From Paracoccus jeotgali (lineage in GTDB: Bacteria; Pseudomonadota; Alphaproteobacteria; Rhodobacterales; Rhodobacteraceae), in NCBI RefSeq assembly GCF_002865605.1, contig NZ_CP025583.1:228501-292500 (forward strand): a stretch of 64,000 nt of DNA, in the 5' to 3' direction. Positions within the stretch are counted from its first letter, which is position 1; every line of letters starts with the position of its first letter. A program made the position numbers and the translations under genes. Shown in pieces: positions 36,166-44,784 of the stretch. The notes under the pieces were generated by a model. That model worked only from the letters and a program-made list of their open reading frames with translations, did no database searches and was not told the DNA's origin.

Positions 36166-36825
36166 TTAAAGCCGGATTTTCCCGGATGACAAAGCGTCGC
36201 GCAAGGCGTCCACCGCCGCCGCCAGCCGCGCGTCGATCGCCCCCAGCAGCCGCGTCCAGTCGCCCAGATGCGCCAGATCTGCCGCGCCGTCGCTGATCCC
36301 GCGCAGCGCGATCAGCGGCAGGCCGAACCACTGGCAGGCGCGCAGGACGGCGAAGCTTTCCATATCCACCATGTCTTGCGCGATGGCCTCATAACCCCGC
36401 CCCGAGACGATATTCGCACCCGTGGACAGCGTCGCCTGCGGGATGCCGGGGATCACCAGCGGCAGCGCGATCTGCGCCGGCAGGTCCAGAAACGGCGTCA
36501 CCCCCCGCTCGAACCCCAGGGCCGAGGCATCCATGTCCCGCCACGCGACCGCCGTGGCCTGATAGACCGCCCCCTGTTCCAGCCGCGCCGACCCGGCGGA
36601 CCCCAGCGACACCACCAGCCGCGGCAACCGCGCTTGCGCCTGCAGCATGTTCAGCGCCATGCCCATCGACAGCGCGGCCTCGACCGGGCCGACGCCGGTC
36701 ATCAGCGGCGCGAAACGGCGGCGCAGTTCCGGGCCGTACTCCGCCTCGGCCGCCATGACGAACAGGACGGGTACCCCGGCCATGTCGGTGGGCGTGGCCT
36801 GTAATGGGTCGGAAAGGTCGGTCAT
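36166..36825 (-). CDS. 5'-methylthioadenosine/S-adenosylhomocysteine nucleosidase family protein
   Basis: The 219-residue protein is a PNP/UDP phosphorylase superfamily member. It has an N-terminal PVLFVMAAEAEYGPELRR strand with the catalytic-type glutamate, a central VVSLGSAGSARLEQGAVY segment, the active-site region VDMESFAVLRACQ in which an acidic-Met-Glu triad binds ribose, and RGISDGA with its catalytic-like aspartate. It would cleave MTA or SAH to adenine plus the thioribose or ribosylhomocysteine. Weak overall similarity to MtnN leaves room for another nucleoside substrate. It lies upstream of the ABC exporter on the same strand. Confidence 0.78.
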   Translation of the reverse strand: MTDLSDPLQATPTDMAGVPVLFVMAAEAEYGPELRRRFAPLMTGVGPVEAALSMGMALNMLQAQARLPRLVVSLGSAGSARLEQGAVYQATAVAWRDMDASALGFERGVTPFLDLPAQIALPLVIPGIPQATLSTGANIVSGRGYEAIAQDMVDMESFAVLRACQWFGLPLIALRGISDGAADLAHLGDWTRLLGAIDARLAAAVDALRDALSSGKIRL

Positions 36826-36844
36826 GCGGGGCCTGTGCAGGGGA

Positions 36845-36930
<86 letters not shown>

Positions 36931-36961
36931 GCCTGTCGGGCCAGCCGGCCCAGAGGCGCGG

Positions 36962-36989
36962 AATCTAGCAGCTTGAGGCGCGGGGGCAA
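36962..36989 (-). promoter_or_regulatory. Promoter of tRNA-Leu
   Basis: TTGCCC (36984-36989, minus strand) and TAGATT (36962-36967) are spaced by 16 bases, and the -10 ends 31 bases before the tRNA 5' end. This is a good sigma-70-type match. Confidence 0.5.
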
Positions 36990-37273
36990 GCGGCCAGATG
37001 CGCGAAAAACCGGGGCATCAGCGGCGGGGCGGGGGCCTGCGCCGTGACCCGTTTCGATATGGCCCATGGGGAATAACGTGCTGCGTTTCCGCCCGCAAAC
37101 CCCGATCCGGCGCAAGATTCGACCCCGCAAGGGGCGTCGGCGGAAATATCTTCCCTGCCAGCCCCTTGATCGTTCGGTTCGCGGCTGTCACCATGAGCCA
37201 GAAATCGACTGCGCGGATTTACCGCATTGCCATGCCCGTCGCGCCGTTTCCGTGCCACGCAAGGGAGATCGCC
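36990..37273. other. Intergenic region upstream of the sulfite dehydrogenase gene
   Basis: No gene is visible. The reading frame of sorA stays open here, with further ATG codons, but upstream sequence has no signal-peptide character and no ribosome binding site as good as AAGGGAG before 37274. No strong promoter was identified. Confidence 0.4.
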
Positions 37274-38566
37274 ATGTCCGACCACATCACCGATCCTGAC
37301 ACCCCGACACCCAAGGAACCCGAAGCCGATGCCCCCGTCTCGGGTGCGCGGCGCAGTTTTCTGCGGGCGACGGGGGCCTCGGCCGTGGGGGCGGCGCTGG
37401 GGATGACCATCCCGTTCGAGCGCAATCTGGGCGCCGGGATCATCCCGCTCGCCTTCGCGCAGGACAGCGGGCAGGAACTGATGTCCGAGAAATCCGGCCT
37501 CGTCGTGCTGAGCGACCGGCCCCTGAACGCGGAGACGCCGGCGCATCTGCTGGATGACGACATCACCCCGGTCGAGCATATGTTCGTGCGCCTGAACGGG
37601 CTGGTGCCGCAGAGCGCGCTGGATGCCGACGCATCGGGCTGGACGCTGACCGTCGATGGCGAGGTCGATACCCCGCTGGAACTGACGCTCGACGAGCTGA
37701 AATCGAAATTCGAGAATGTGACCGTGCAGCTTGTCGTGGAATGCGGCGGCAACGGGCGCGCCTTTTACAACCCCGGCACCTCGGGCAACCAGTGGTCGAC
37801 GGGCGCGGTCGGCTGTCCGCAATGGACGGGCGTGCGCCTGACCGACGTGCTGAAGGCGGCCGGGGTCAAGGAAAGCGCCGTTTATACCGCGCATTACGGC
37901 AATGATGTTCACCTGTCGGGCGAGGACAAGCTGCCGATCTCGCGCGGGGTGCCGATCGAAAAGGCGCAGGAACCTGACGCGATCATCGCCTGGGCGATGA
38001 ATGGCGAGCCGATCCCGGCGCTGCACGGCTTTCCGCTGCGGCTGGTCATCCCGGGCTATCCCGGCTCGGTCTCGCACAAGTTCCTGACCCGGATCTGGAT
38101 TCGCGATCAGGTCCATGACGGCCCGAAGATGACCGGCTATTCCTATCGCCTGCCCGCCTATCCGGTCGCGCCGGGGACCGAGGTGCCGGAAGAGGACATG
38201 GTCATTCTGGAACAGATGCCGGTCAAGTCGCTGATCACCTTCCCCCGCACCGGGACCGAGGTGCCCCACGACCAGCCAGCCGAGGTGCGCGGCCATGCCT
38301 GGGCCGGCAGCGGCGATATCAGCGCGGTCCATGTCTCGACCGATTTCGGCGTGACCTGGCACGAGGCCGAGCTGGACCCGCCGCCGAACCGCTATGCCTG
38401 GCAGCGCTTTCGCGCCAAGGTCGATTTCCCGCAGGCCGGCTATTACGAGGTCTGGGCGCGGGCGACGGATGCCAACGGCGTCACCCAGCCGCCGGTCTCG
38501 CCGGGCTGGAACCCGCGCGGCTACGCCAACAACCTGCAACACCGCATCGCACTGGTCGCGACATGA
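37274..38566 (+). CDS. sorA: Sulfite dehydrogenase molybdopterin subunit, SorA/SoxC family
   Basis: The 430-residue protein has a Tat signal (RRSFLR at residues 26-31, cleavage after PLAFAQ). Its sulfite-oxidase-type molybdenum domain has the cofactor-binding Cys157 in VVECGGNGRAF, conserved HYGND and SVSHKFLTRIWI segments, and a C-terminal dimerisation domain (PHDQPAEVRGHAWAG). Enzymes of this family oxidise sulfite to sulfate in the periplasm and pass electrons to a c-type cytochrome. The next gene, overlapping by four bases, encodes such a cytochrome. SoxC/SoxD of the Sox system is related, but no other sox genes are here. Confidence 0.88.
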   Translation: MSDHITDPDTPTPKEPEADAPVSGARRSFLRATGASAVGAALGMTIPFERNLGAGIIPLAFAQDSGQELMSEKSGLVVLSDRPLNAETPAHLLDDDITPVEHMFVRLNGLVPQSALDADASGWTLTVDGEVDTPLELTLDELKSKFENVTVQLVVECGGNGRAFYNPGTSGNQWSTGAVGCPQWTGVRLTDVLKAAGVKESAVYTAHYGNDVHLSGEDKLPISRGVPIEKAQEPDAIIAWAMNGEPIPALHGFPLRLVIPGYPGSVSHKFLTRIWIRDQVHDGPKMTGYSYRLPAYPVAPGTEVPEEDMVILEQMPVKSLITFPRTGTEVPHDQPAEVRGHAWAGSGDISAVHVSTDFGVTWHEAELDPPPNRYAWQRFRAKVDFPQAGYYEVWARATDANGVTQPPVSPGWNPRGYANNLQHRIALVAT

Positions 38567-39000
38567 CCGGCGCGTTCCGGGCCGCGATCCGCGCCCCGCT
38601 TGGTCCGCTGATGGCGCTGTCCCTGCTGCTGTCGCTGCCGGCGGCGGGGGCCTGGGCCGAGATCGACCCGATGCAGGCGCTGGCGGATCACAAGACCACC
38701 ACCTCGCGTCATCTGGACCCGATGTCGGCGCTGCGCTCTCGTTCCGGCGCCACGACCGAAGGGCCGGCGCCTGACCCGGAACTGGGCGGGCTGCCGGACG
38801 CGCCGGGGGCAGAGGAGACGTTCTATCAATGCGTCGCCTGCCACTCGACCGAGATCATCAAGCAGCAGCATGTCACCGACGCCCGCTGGGACGATCTGTG
38901 GCACTGGATGATCGAGGAACAGGGCATGATCCCGCCCGATGACGAAACCCGCGACCAGATCCTGAGCTATCTCAAGACGCATTTTTCGTCAGAGCGCTGA
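38563..39000 (+). CDS. sorB: Sulfite dehydrogenase monohaem cytochrome c subunit
   Basis: The 145-residue protein has a signal peptide (residues 1-32, LLLSLPAAGAWAE) and one haem-binding CVACH at residues 90-94. A methionine in EEQGM (Met122) is the likely axial ligand. It has a polar spacer region between the signal and the haem domain. Its start overlaps the sorA stop codon by four bases (ATGA). It would accept electrons from the SorA molybdenum centre and pass them to the respiratory chain. Confidence 0.85.
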   Translation: MTGAFRAAIRAPLGPLMALSLLLSLPAAGAWAEIDPMQALADHKTTTSRHLDPMSALRSRSGATTEGPAPDPELGGLPDAPGAEETFYQCVACHSTEIIKQQHVTDARWDDLWHWMIEEQGMIPPDDETRDQILSYLKTHFSSER

Positions 39001-39061
39001 TTGCGGAAACCTTTGGCTTTTAGACGGGTTGTCCATCGAAACGCGCCGGTTGCTATGGCCG

Positions 39062-39090
39062 GGCGGCGGGGGTTTCGTTACCCTGCCGCC
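39062..39090 (+). terminator. Hairpin between sorB and the peptide ABC binding-protein gene
   Basis: A 10-bp stem with one G-T pair (39062-39071 with 39081-39090) has a 9-base loop but no T-tract. It might terminate sor transcription or lie in the leader of the next gene. Confidence 0.35.
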
Positions 39091-39117
39091 GAAATGTCCC
39101 CAATATGAGGCTGCCCC

Positions 39118-40608
39118 ATGCATATCCTTCCCAAGCTCGCCCTGGCTGTGGGCGCCTCGCTGATGTCGCTTGCGGCGGCGGTTCCGGCGCTGGCGCAGGC
39201 CGATCCCTCGGCGATCATCCGCATCGGTTCGCTGTACGAGCCGCAGAACCTCGACAACACCGCGGGCGCGGGGCAGGGCATCAACGAGGCGTTCAACGAC
39301 AACGTCTATGAGGCGCTGTTCCGGCTGAACGATGACGGCTCGGTCGAGCCGGTGCTGGCGGCCGATCACACCGTGTCCGAGGACGGGCTGACCCACACCT
39401 TTACCCTGCGCGAGGGCGTGACCTTCCATTCCGGCGATCCGCTGACGGCGGCGGATGTGAAGCACTCGATCGAGCGGGTGACGGCCGAGGATTCGAAATC
39501 CTCGCGCAAGCACAGCCTGGCCACCATCACCGGGGTCGAGGCGCCCGACGACCGCACCGTGGTCGTCACGCTGTCGTCGCGGTCGATCTCGCTGCCCTAT
39601 AACCTCAGCTATGTCTGGATCGTGAACGACGCCGCGCAGGATATCTCGGCCAGCGAGGACGGAACCGGACCCTATGTGCTGGACAACTGGAAGCGCGGCT
39701 CGGCCATCTCGCTGAAGGCCTTCGACGATTACTGGGGCGAGGCGCCCAAGAATGGCGGCGCGGTCTTTACCTATTTCACCGAGGCCGCGGCGCTGGACAA
39801 CGCGCTGCTGACCGACGCGCTGGACATTGTCACCTCGATCCAAAGCCCGGATGCGCTGGCCCAGTTCGAGGACACCGACCGCTATACGATTTCCGAGGGC
39901 AAATCGACGGTCAAGGAGATCATGGCCTATAACGACCGGGTCGCGCCCTTTGACAACGTCAAGGTCCGCAAGGCGCTGGCCCGCGCCATCGACAAGCAAA
40001 AGCTGTTGCAGGCGATCTGGGGCGACCGCGGCATGGTGCTGGGCAGCTTCGTGCCGCCGACCGATCCCTGGTACGAGGATCTGACCGGCGTCGACCCCTA
40101 TGACCCCGAAAGCGCCAAGGCGCTGCTGGCCGAGGCCGGGCTGGGCGACGGGTTCACATTCACCCTCGACACCCCGAATTACGACCCGCACCCGATCACG
40201 GCCGAATTCATCAAGGCCGAGTTGGCGCGGATCGGGGTGACGGTCAACATCAACATCATCACCTCGAACGAGTGGTATACAAAGATCTATCAGGCGCATG
40301 ATTTCCAGGCGACGCTGCAAGAGCATGTGAACCACCGCGACATCGTGTTCTATGGCAACCCGGATTTCTACTGGGGCTATGACAACCCCGAGGTGACGCG
40401 CCTGATCGAAGAGGCCGAGCAGGCCGAGACCGAGGCGGCGCAGACCGAAAAGCTGCGCGAGGCGAACCGCATCATTGCCGAGGACGCGGCCTCGAACTGG
40501 CTGTTCCTGTTCCCGCAGATCGTCATCGCGGATGCGGATGTGACCGGCTATCCGGTGAACGGGCTGAACTCGCAATTCTTCCTGCGCGACATCCAGAAGA
40601 CGAACTGA
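39118..40608 (+). CDS. Family 5 peptide-type ABC substrate-binding protein
   Basis: The 496-residue protein has a signal peptide (residues 1-26, SLAAAVPALAQA) and the SBP_bac_5 fold (FNDNVYEALFRLNDDGSVEPVLA; LTHTFTLREGVTFHSGDPLTAADV; KVRKALARAIDKQKLL). Family members bind peptides, nickel, opines, glutathione or other small compounds. The substrate is not predictable from sequence. It starts a five-gene cluster with two permeases, two ATPases and a DUF1684 gene. Its stop lies 25 bases before the first permease. Confidence 0.9.
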   Translation: MHILPKLALAVGASLMSLAAAVPALAQADPSAIIRIGSLYEPQNLDNTAGAGQGINEAFNDNVYEALFRLNDDGSVEPVLAADHTVSEDGLTHTFTLREGVTFHSGDPLTAADVKHSIERVTAEDSKSSRKHSLATITGVEAPDDRTVVVTLSSRSISLPYNLSYVWIVNDAAQDISASEDGTGPYVLDNWKRGSAISLKAFDDYWGEAPKNGGAVFTYFTEAAALDNALLTDALDIVTSIQSPDALAQFEDTDRYTISEGKSTVKEIMAYNDRVAPFDNVKVRKALARAIDKQKLLQAIWGDRGMVLGSFVPPTDPWYEDLTGVDPYDPESAKALLAEAGLGDGFTFTLDTPNYDPHPITAEFIKAELARIGVTVNINIITSNEWYTKIYQAHDFQATLQEHVNHRDIVFYGNPDFYWGYDNPEVTRLIEEAEQAETEAAQTEKLREANRIIAEDAASNWLFLFPQIVIADADVTGYPVNGLNSQFFLRDIQKTN

Positions 40609-40633
40609 CCCCGCGCAAGGAAACGCCTGCCGC

Positions 40634-41596
40634 ATGACCCGCTATCTACTGCGTCGGACTTTGGTGCTGGCCCTGTCGCTGATCGCGGCGGGGCTGGTTC
40701 TGTTCGTGCTGCTGCGTCTTCTTCCCGGCGATCCGGCGGCGGCGCTGCTGGGCGTGGGCGCGGACGAGGCGCAGATCGCGGCGGCGCGCAAGCAGGTCGG
40801 CTCGGACCAGCCGGTGCCGGTGCAATTGCTGCACTTTCTATCCGATCTGGCGCGGTTCGATCTGGGCCGCTCCTTCGTGTCGAACCAGTCGGTGCTGCCC
40901 GAGATCCTGACCCGGCTCACCATCACCCTGCCGCTGACGCTGCTCAGCTTTCTGCTGGCGCTGGCGCTGGCGCTGCCGCTGGGCATCATTGCCGCCGTGC
41001 GCGCCGACCGCTGGTATGGCGCGGCGATTTCGGGGCTGTCGCAGCTGGGGCTGGCGGTGCCGGTGTTCTGGGTCGGCATCCTGCTGGTCTGGCTGGTCGC
41101 GGTCGAATGGCGGCTGCTGCCGGCCTCGGGCTTTCCGATTTCGGGCTGGGCCGACCCGGTCGCGGCGATCCGGGCGCTGGTGCTGCCGGTCGTGACGATC
41201 GCGATCGTCATGGGCGCCTCGCTGATGCGCTATGTCCGTTCGGCCACGCTGGACGTGCTGGGCGCGGATTATCTGCGTAACGCGCGCGCGCTGGGCGAGA
41301 CCCGCGCCGGCGCGCTGATCCGCCACGGCATCCGCAACGGGGCGGTGCCGGTGATCTCGGTTCTGGGGATCGAGCTGGCCTCGACCCTGCTGGGCGCGGT
41401 GGTGGTGGAACGGGTGTTCGCGCTGCCGGGGCTGGGTTCGATGCTGCTGCTGGGAATCCAGCAGCGCGACTATCCGAGCGTGCAGGGCGTGTTGCTGGTC
41501 AGCACGCTGCTGGTGCTGCTGATCGGCTTCGCCGCCGATATCGCGCAGCGGCTGATCGACCCGCGCCTGCGTGACCCGGCGGGGCGGGCAAGATGA
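40634..41596 (+). CDS. Peptide-type ABC transporter permease, DppB-like
   Basis: The 320-residue permease starts with MTRYLLRRTLVLALSLIAAG, the N-terminal helix typical of DppB, and has a large loop before a six-helix core. The EAA-like coupling motif is LGADYLRNARALGETRAGAL, around residue 211. ATP-binding subunits contact this motif. It pairs with the DppC-like protein. Its stop overlaps the next start by four bases (ATGA). Confidence 0.92.
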   Translation: MTRYLLRRTLVLALSLIAAGLVLFVLLRLLPGDPAAALLGVGADEAQIAAARKQVGSDQPVPVQLLHFLSDLARFDLGRSFVSNQSVLPEILTRLTITLPLTLLSFLLALALALPLGIIAAVRADRWYGAAISGLSQLGLAVPVFWVGILLVWLVAVEWRLLPASGFPISGWADPVAAIRALVLPVVTIAIVMGASLMRYVRSATLDVLGADYLRNARALGETRAGALIRHGIRNGAVPVISVLGIELASTLLGAVVVERVFALPGLGSMLLLGIQQRDYPSVQGVLLVSTLLVLLIGFAADIAQRLIDPRLRDPAGRAR

Positions 41597-42423
41597 GCAG
41601 CCGGCGCAACCTGTGGATCGGCGCGGTGCTGGTCGGGCTGAATGCGGGCGTGGCGCTGCTGACGCTGGTCTGGCTGCCGCATGACCCGACCGCGATGGCG
41701 GGCGGGCGGCTGGCGCCGCCGTCATGGGCGCATCCCGCCGGCACCGACCGGCTGGGGCGCGATTACCTGACGCAGGTGATGATCGGCGCGCGCATCGCGA
41801 TGAGCGTGGGCATCGGCGCCGCCCTGCTGGGCGGGATCATCGGCACCACGCTGGGGCTGCTGGCGGCCTTTGCCCGGCGCGGCGCGGATGACGCCATTGC
41901 CGCCAGCCTCGATATCCTCATCGCCTTTCCGACCCTGCTGCTGGCGATGCTGGTCGTCGCCGCCAGCGAGGGCGCGAGCCTGGGCACCGCGATCCTTGCC
42001 ATCGGGCTTGCCATGTCGGCCATTGTCGCGCGGCTGGTCCGCATCCTGTCCAAGCGCGTGCTGGCGCAGGACTATATCACCGCCGCGCGCTGTTCCGGGC
42101 TGGGCTGGGGGCGCATCACCTTCAGCCATGTGCTGCCCAACATCCTGCCGACCGTGCTGGTGGTCATCGCCCTGCAATTCGGCCTCGCCGTCATTGCCGA
42201 GGCGTCGCTGTCCTATCTGGGCCTTGGCACGCCGCCCCCGAATGCAAGCTGGGGGCAGTTGCTGCAACAGGCGCAATCGACCGTGTTCCGCGCGCCGATG
42301 GGGGTGATCGCACCGGGGTTGGCGCTGATCTCGCTGGTCTTGGGGATCAACTTCCTCGCCGATGGGCTGCGCGATCTGCTGGACGCGGATGCGGTGCCCG
42401 AGCCGGTCGAGGTCAAGCCATGA
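41593..42423 (+). CDS. Peptide-type ABC transporter permease, DppC-like
   Basis: The 276-residue permease carries the DppC-type TDRLGRDYLTQVMIGARIAM near residue 50 and the coupling motif AQDYITAARCSGLGWGRITF around residue 160, followed by SHVLPNILPTVLVV. Six hydrophobic segments are predicted. It starts and ends with four-base overlaps, so it is translationally coupled to both neighbours. Confidence 0.92.
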   Translation: MSSRRNLWIGAVLVGLNAGVALLTLVWLPHDPTAMAGGRLAPPSWAHPAGTDRLGRDYLTQVMIGARIAMSVGIGAALLGGIIGTTLGLLAAFARRGADDAIAASLDILIAFPTLLLAMLVVAASEGASLGTAILAIGLAMSAIVARLVRILSKRVLAQDYITAARCSGLGWGRITFSHVLPNILPTVLVVIALQFGLAVIAEASLSYLGLGTPPPNASWGQLLQQAQSTVFRAPMGVIAPGLALISLVLGINFLADGLRDLLDADAVPEPVEVKP

Positions 42424-43247
42424 GCCTGCTGCGCGTCCAGGGCCTAAGCGTCGCCGCCGGCAACCGCCCGCTGGTCCACGGCGTCAGCTTCGATCTGGCG
42501 CCCGGCGAAAGGCTGGGGCTGGTGGGCGAAAGCGGATCGGGGAAATCGCTGACCGCAATGGCCTCGGTCGGGCTGCTGGCGCCGGGGCTGCGGGCCGAAG
42601 GCTCTGTCCTGCTGGATGGCCAGCAGGTGATCGGCCAGCCAGACCGCGCGCTGGTGCCGCTGCGCGGTGCGGTGGCGGCGGTGGTGTTTCAGGACCCGAC
42701 GGCGGCGCTGGACCCGCTGATGCGGCTGGGCGACCAGCTTGCAGCGCCCATCCGCCGCCGCGCCCGGCGCGAGGGGCGCGACCTGTCCGCCGCCGCGCTG
42801 CGCGACGAACAGACCGCGTGGCTGGACCGGGTGGCGATCCCCGACCCGGCGCGCATCCTGCAAGCCTGGCCGCATCAGGTGTCGGGCGGGCAGCGGCAGC
42901 GCGTGGCGATTGCCATGGCGCTGGCTTGTGGGCCGCGCCTGCTGATCGCAGACGAGCCGACGACGGCGCTGGATGTCTCGACCCAAGCCGAGGTTCTGTC
43001 CCTGCTCGACCAACTGGTGCGGGACGAGGGGCTGGCGCTGCTGTTCATCAGCCATGACCTGCCGGTGGTGTCGCGCATCGCCGACCGGGTGCTGGTCATG
43101 CGGCAGGGCGTGGTGGTCGAGGAAGGCCCCGCCACCCGCGTCTTTACCGCGCCCATCCATGACTATACGCAATCGCTGGTCGCCGCCGCACGCCGCTTGC
43201 AGGCCGCGCTGGATGGCGCGACCCCGACCCCGCAGGTCGCACCATGA
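42420..43247 (+). CDS. Peptide-type ABC transporter ATPase, DppD-like
   Basis: The 275-residue ATPase has Walker A GESGSGKS, signature [15 protein letters not shown], Walker [13 protein letters not shown] and H-loop [15 protein letters not shown]. The C-terminal peptide-ATPase extension is short ([17 protein letters not shown]) and lacks the usual iron-sulfur cysteines of DppD. Four-base overlaps couple it to neighbours on both sides. Confidence 0.92.
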   Translation: MSLLRVQGLSVAAGNRPLVHGVSFDLAPGERLGLVGESGSGKSLTAMASVGLLAPGLRAEGSVLLDGQQVIGQPDRALVPLRGAVAAVVFQDPTAALDPLMRLGDQLAAPIRRRARREGRDLSAAALRDEQTAWLDRVAIPDPARILQAWPHQVSGGQRQRVAIAMALACGPRLLIADEPTTALDVSTQAEVLSLLDQLVRDEGLALLFISHDLPVVSRIADRVLVMRQGVVVEEGPATRVFTAPIHDYTQSLVAAARRLQAALDGATPTPQVAP

Positions 43248-44008
43248 CGCTGTTTTCGCTGGAAAATCTCAGCTACGGCTATGACCGAGAGACGCGGGTG
43301 CTGCACGATATCTCGCTGTCGGTGGCTGCGGGGCAGAATCTGGGGATTCTGGGCGAAAGCGGGTCGGGCAAATCGACGCTGCTGCGGCTGATGCTGGGGC
43401 TGGCCGCGCCGGATCAGGGGCGGCTGCTGGCGGATGGTGCGCCGCTGGACATCCGCTCGCGGGCGCGGATGCAGGCCCACCGCCGCTTTGCCCAGCCGAT
43501 CTTTCAGGACCCCTACGGCTCGCTGGACCCACGGATGCGGGTGGGCCGCGCGCTGGCCGAGCCTCATGCCGCGCTGGATCTGCCGGGCGACCGGCAGGCG
43601 GAAATCGCGCGGGTGCTGGCGCAGGTCGGGCTGCCGCAGGACAGCGTCCAGCGCCGCCCGCGCGCCTTTTCCGGGGGTCAGCGGCAGCGCATCGCCATCG
43701 CGCGGGCGCTGATCGCCCGCCCCCGCGTGCTGCTGGCGGATGAGCCGGTCAGCGCGCTGGATCTGTCCACCCGCGTCCGCATCATCGACCTGCTCGCCGA
43801 TCTCTCGCAAGAGGTGACGCTGGTGCTGGTCTCGCATGACATCGCCATCGTGGCCGCGCTCTGTCCGCAGCTTGTGGTGCTGCAACAGGGGCGCGTGGTC
43901 GAGGCGGGGCCGACGCGGCGCATCCTGGACGCGCCGGAACATCCCTATACGCAGATGCTGCTGTCCAGCCTGCCGCGCCTGCCCGCCATCGCAAAGGACA
44001 TGACATGA
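43244..44008 (+). CDS. Peptide-type ABC transporter ATPase, DppF-like
   Basis: The 254-residue ATPase has Walker [10 protein letters not shown], signature FSGGQRQRIAIARAL, Walker B VLLADEPVSALDLS and H-loop VSHDIAIVAALCPQLVV. The C-terminal APEHPYTQMLLSSLP is typical of DppF. It forms the second ATPase of the importer. Its end overlaps the start of the DUF1684 gene by four bases. Confidence 0.92.
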   Translation: MTLFSLENLSYGYDRETRVLHDISLSVAAGQNLGILGESGSGKSTLLRLMLGLAAPDQGRLLADGAPLDIRSRARMQAHRRFAQPIFQDPYGSLDPRMRVGRALAEPHAALDLPGDRQAEIARVLAQVGLPQDSVQRRPRAFSGGQRQRIAIARALIARPRVLLADEPVSALDLSTRVRIIDLLADLSQEVTLVLVSHDIAIVAALCPQLVVLQQGRVVEAGPTRRILDAPEHPYTQMLLSSLPRLPAIAKDMT

Positions 44009-44784
44009 CCGACCCCTATCACCGCGAGATCGAAGACTGGCGGGCCGAGCGTCTGGCCGCGCTGACCGCCGAAGATGGCTGGCTGAACCTGACCGACCGG
44101 GTCGAGATCGCGCCGGGCCGGATGCGCGTTGGGCGGGACGGGGGCAACGATGTCGTCATCTCTGCCGGGCCGGCGCATCTGGGCGTGCTGGACCTGACGG
44201 CGGATGGCCGCGCCACGTTGGATCGCGGCGACGGGCCGCAGGTCTTTCAGCCGGTCCCCGACAACCCGCCCCGGCTGATCGCCGGCGGGCTGCTGCTGGA
44301 GGCGACGCAGGTCGAGGGCGTCTTTGCCCTGCGGGTCCGCGATATAGACGCGCCTTCGCGGCAGAATTTCCCCGGCATCGACAGCTATCCCATCGACCCG
44401 GCATGGCGGATCGAGGCCGCGTGGCAGCCCCTGCCGTCACCGCAAGAGCTGACGATCGAGCTGATCACCGGCGCCAGCGACACCGTCCGCATCACCCATC
44501 AGGCAATGTTCCGCCATGACGGCAACGACGTCGCTCTGCTGCCCACGCATCAGAAATCGGGCAAGCCCATGTTCGTCATCCGCGACGCGACAGCGGGGAC
44601 CGAGACCTATGGCGCCGCGCGGTTCCTGATCGGAGAGGTGCAGGGCGACCGGGTGGTGCTGGACTTCAACAAGGCGTTCAACCCGCCCTGCGCCTTTACC
44701 GAACACGCCGTCTGCCCGCTGCCGCCGCGCCAGAATATCCTGCCCTTTCCGGTGCGCGCAGGCGAGAAGAAGCCGAAACCTTAG
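44005..44784 (+). CDS. DUF1684 protein coupled to the ABC importer
   Basis: The 259-residue soluble protein fits DUF1684. Its features include an N-terminal YHREIEDWRAERLAALTAEDGWL, the central YPIDPAWRIEA segment and the C-terminal DFNKAFNPPCAFTEHAVCPLPPRQN signature, in which conserved Asn, Pro, Cys and His lie close together. No signal peptide is seen, so it is probably cytoplasmic. Function unknown. Four-base coupling to the transporter suggests it handles the imported compound. Its stop codon overlaps the stop of a convergent glycosyltransferase gene. Confidence 0.85.
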   Translation: MTDPYHREIEDWRAERLAALTAEDGWLNLTDRVEIAPGRMRVGRDGGNDVVISAGPAHLGVLDLTADGRATLDRGDGPQVFQPVPDNPPRLIAGGLLLEATQVEGVFALRVRDIDAPSRQNFPGIDSYPIDPAWRIEAAWQPLPSPQELTIELITGASDTVRITHQAMFRHDGNDVALLPTHQKSGKPMFVIRDATAGTETYGAARFLIGEVQGDRVVLDFNKAFNPPCAFTEHAVCPLPPRQNILPFPVRAGEKKPKP

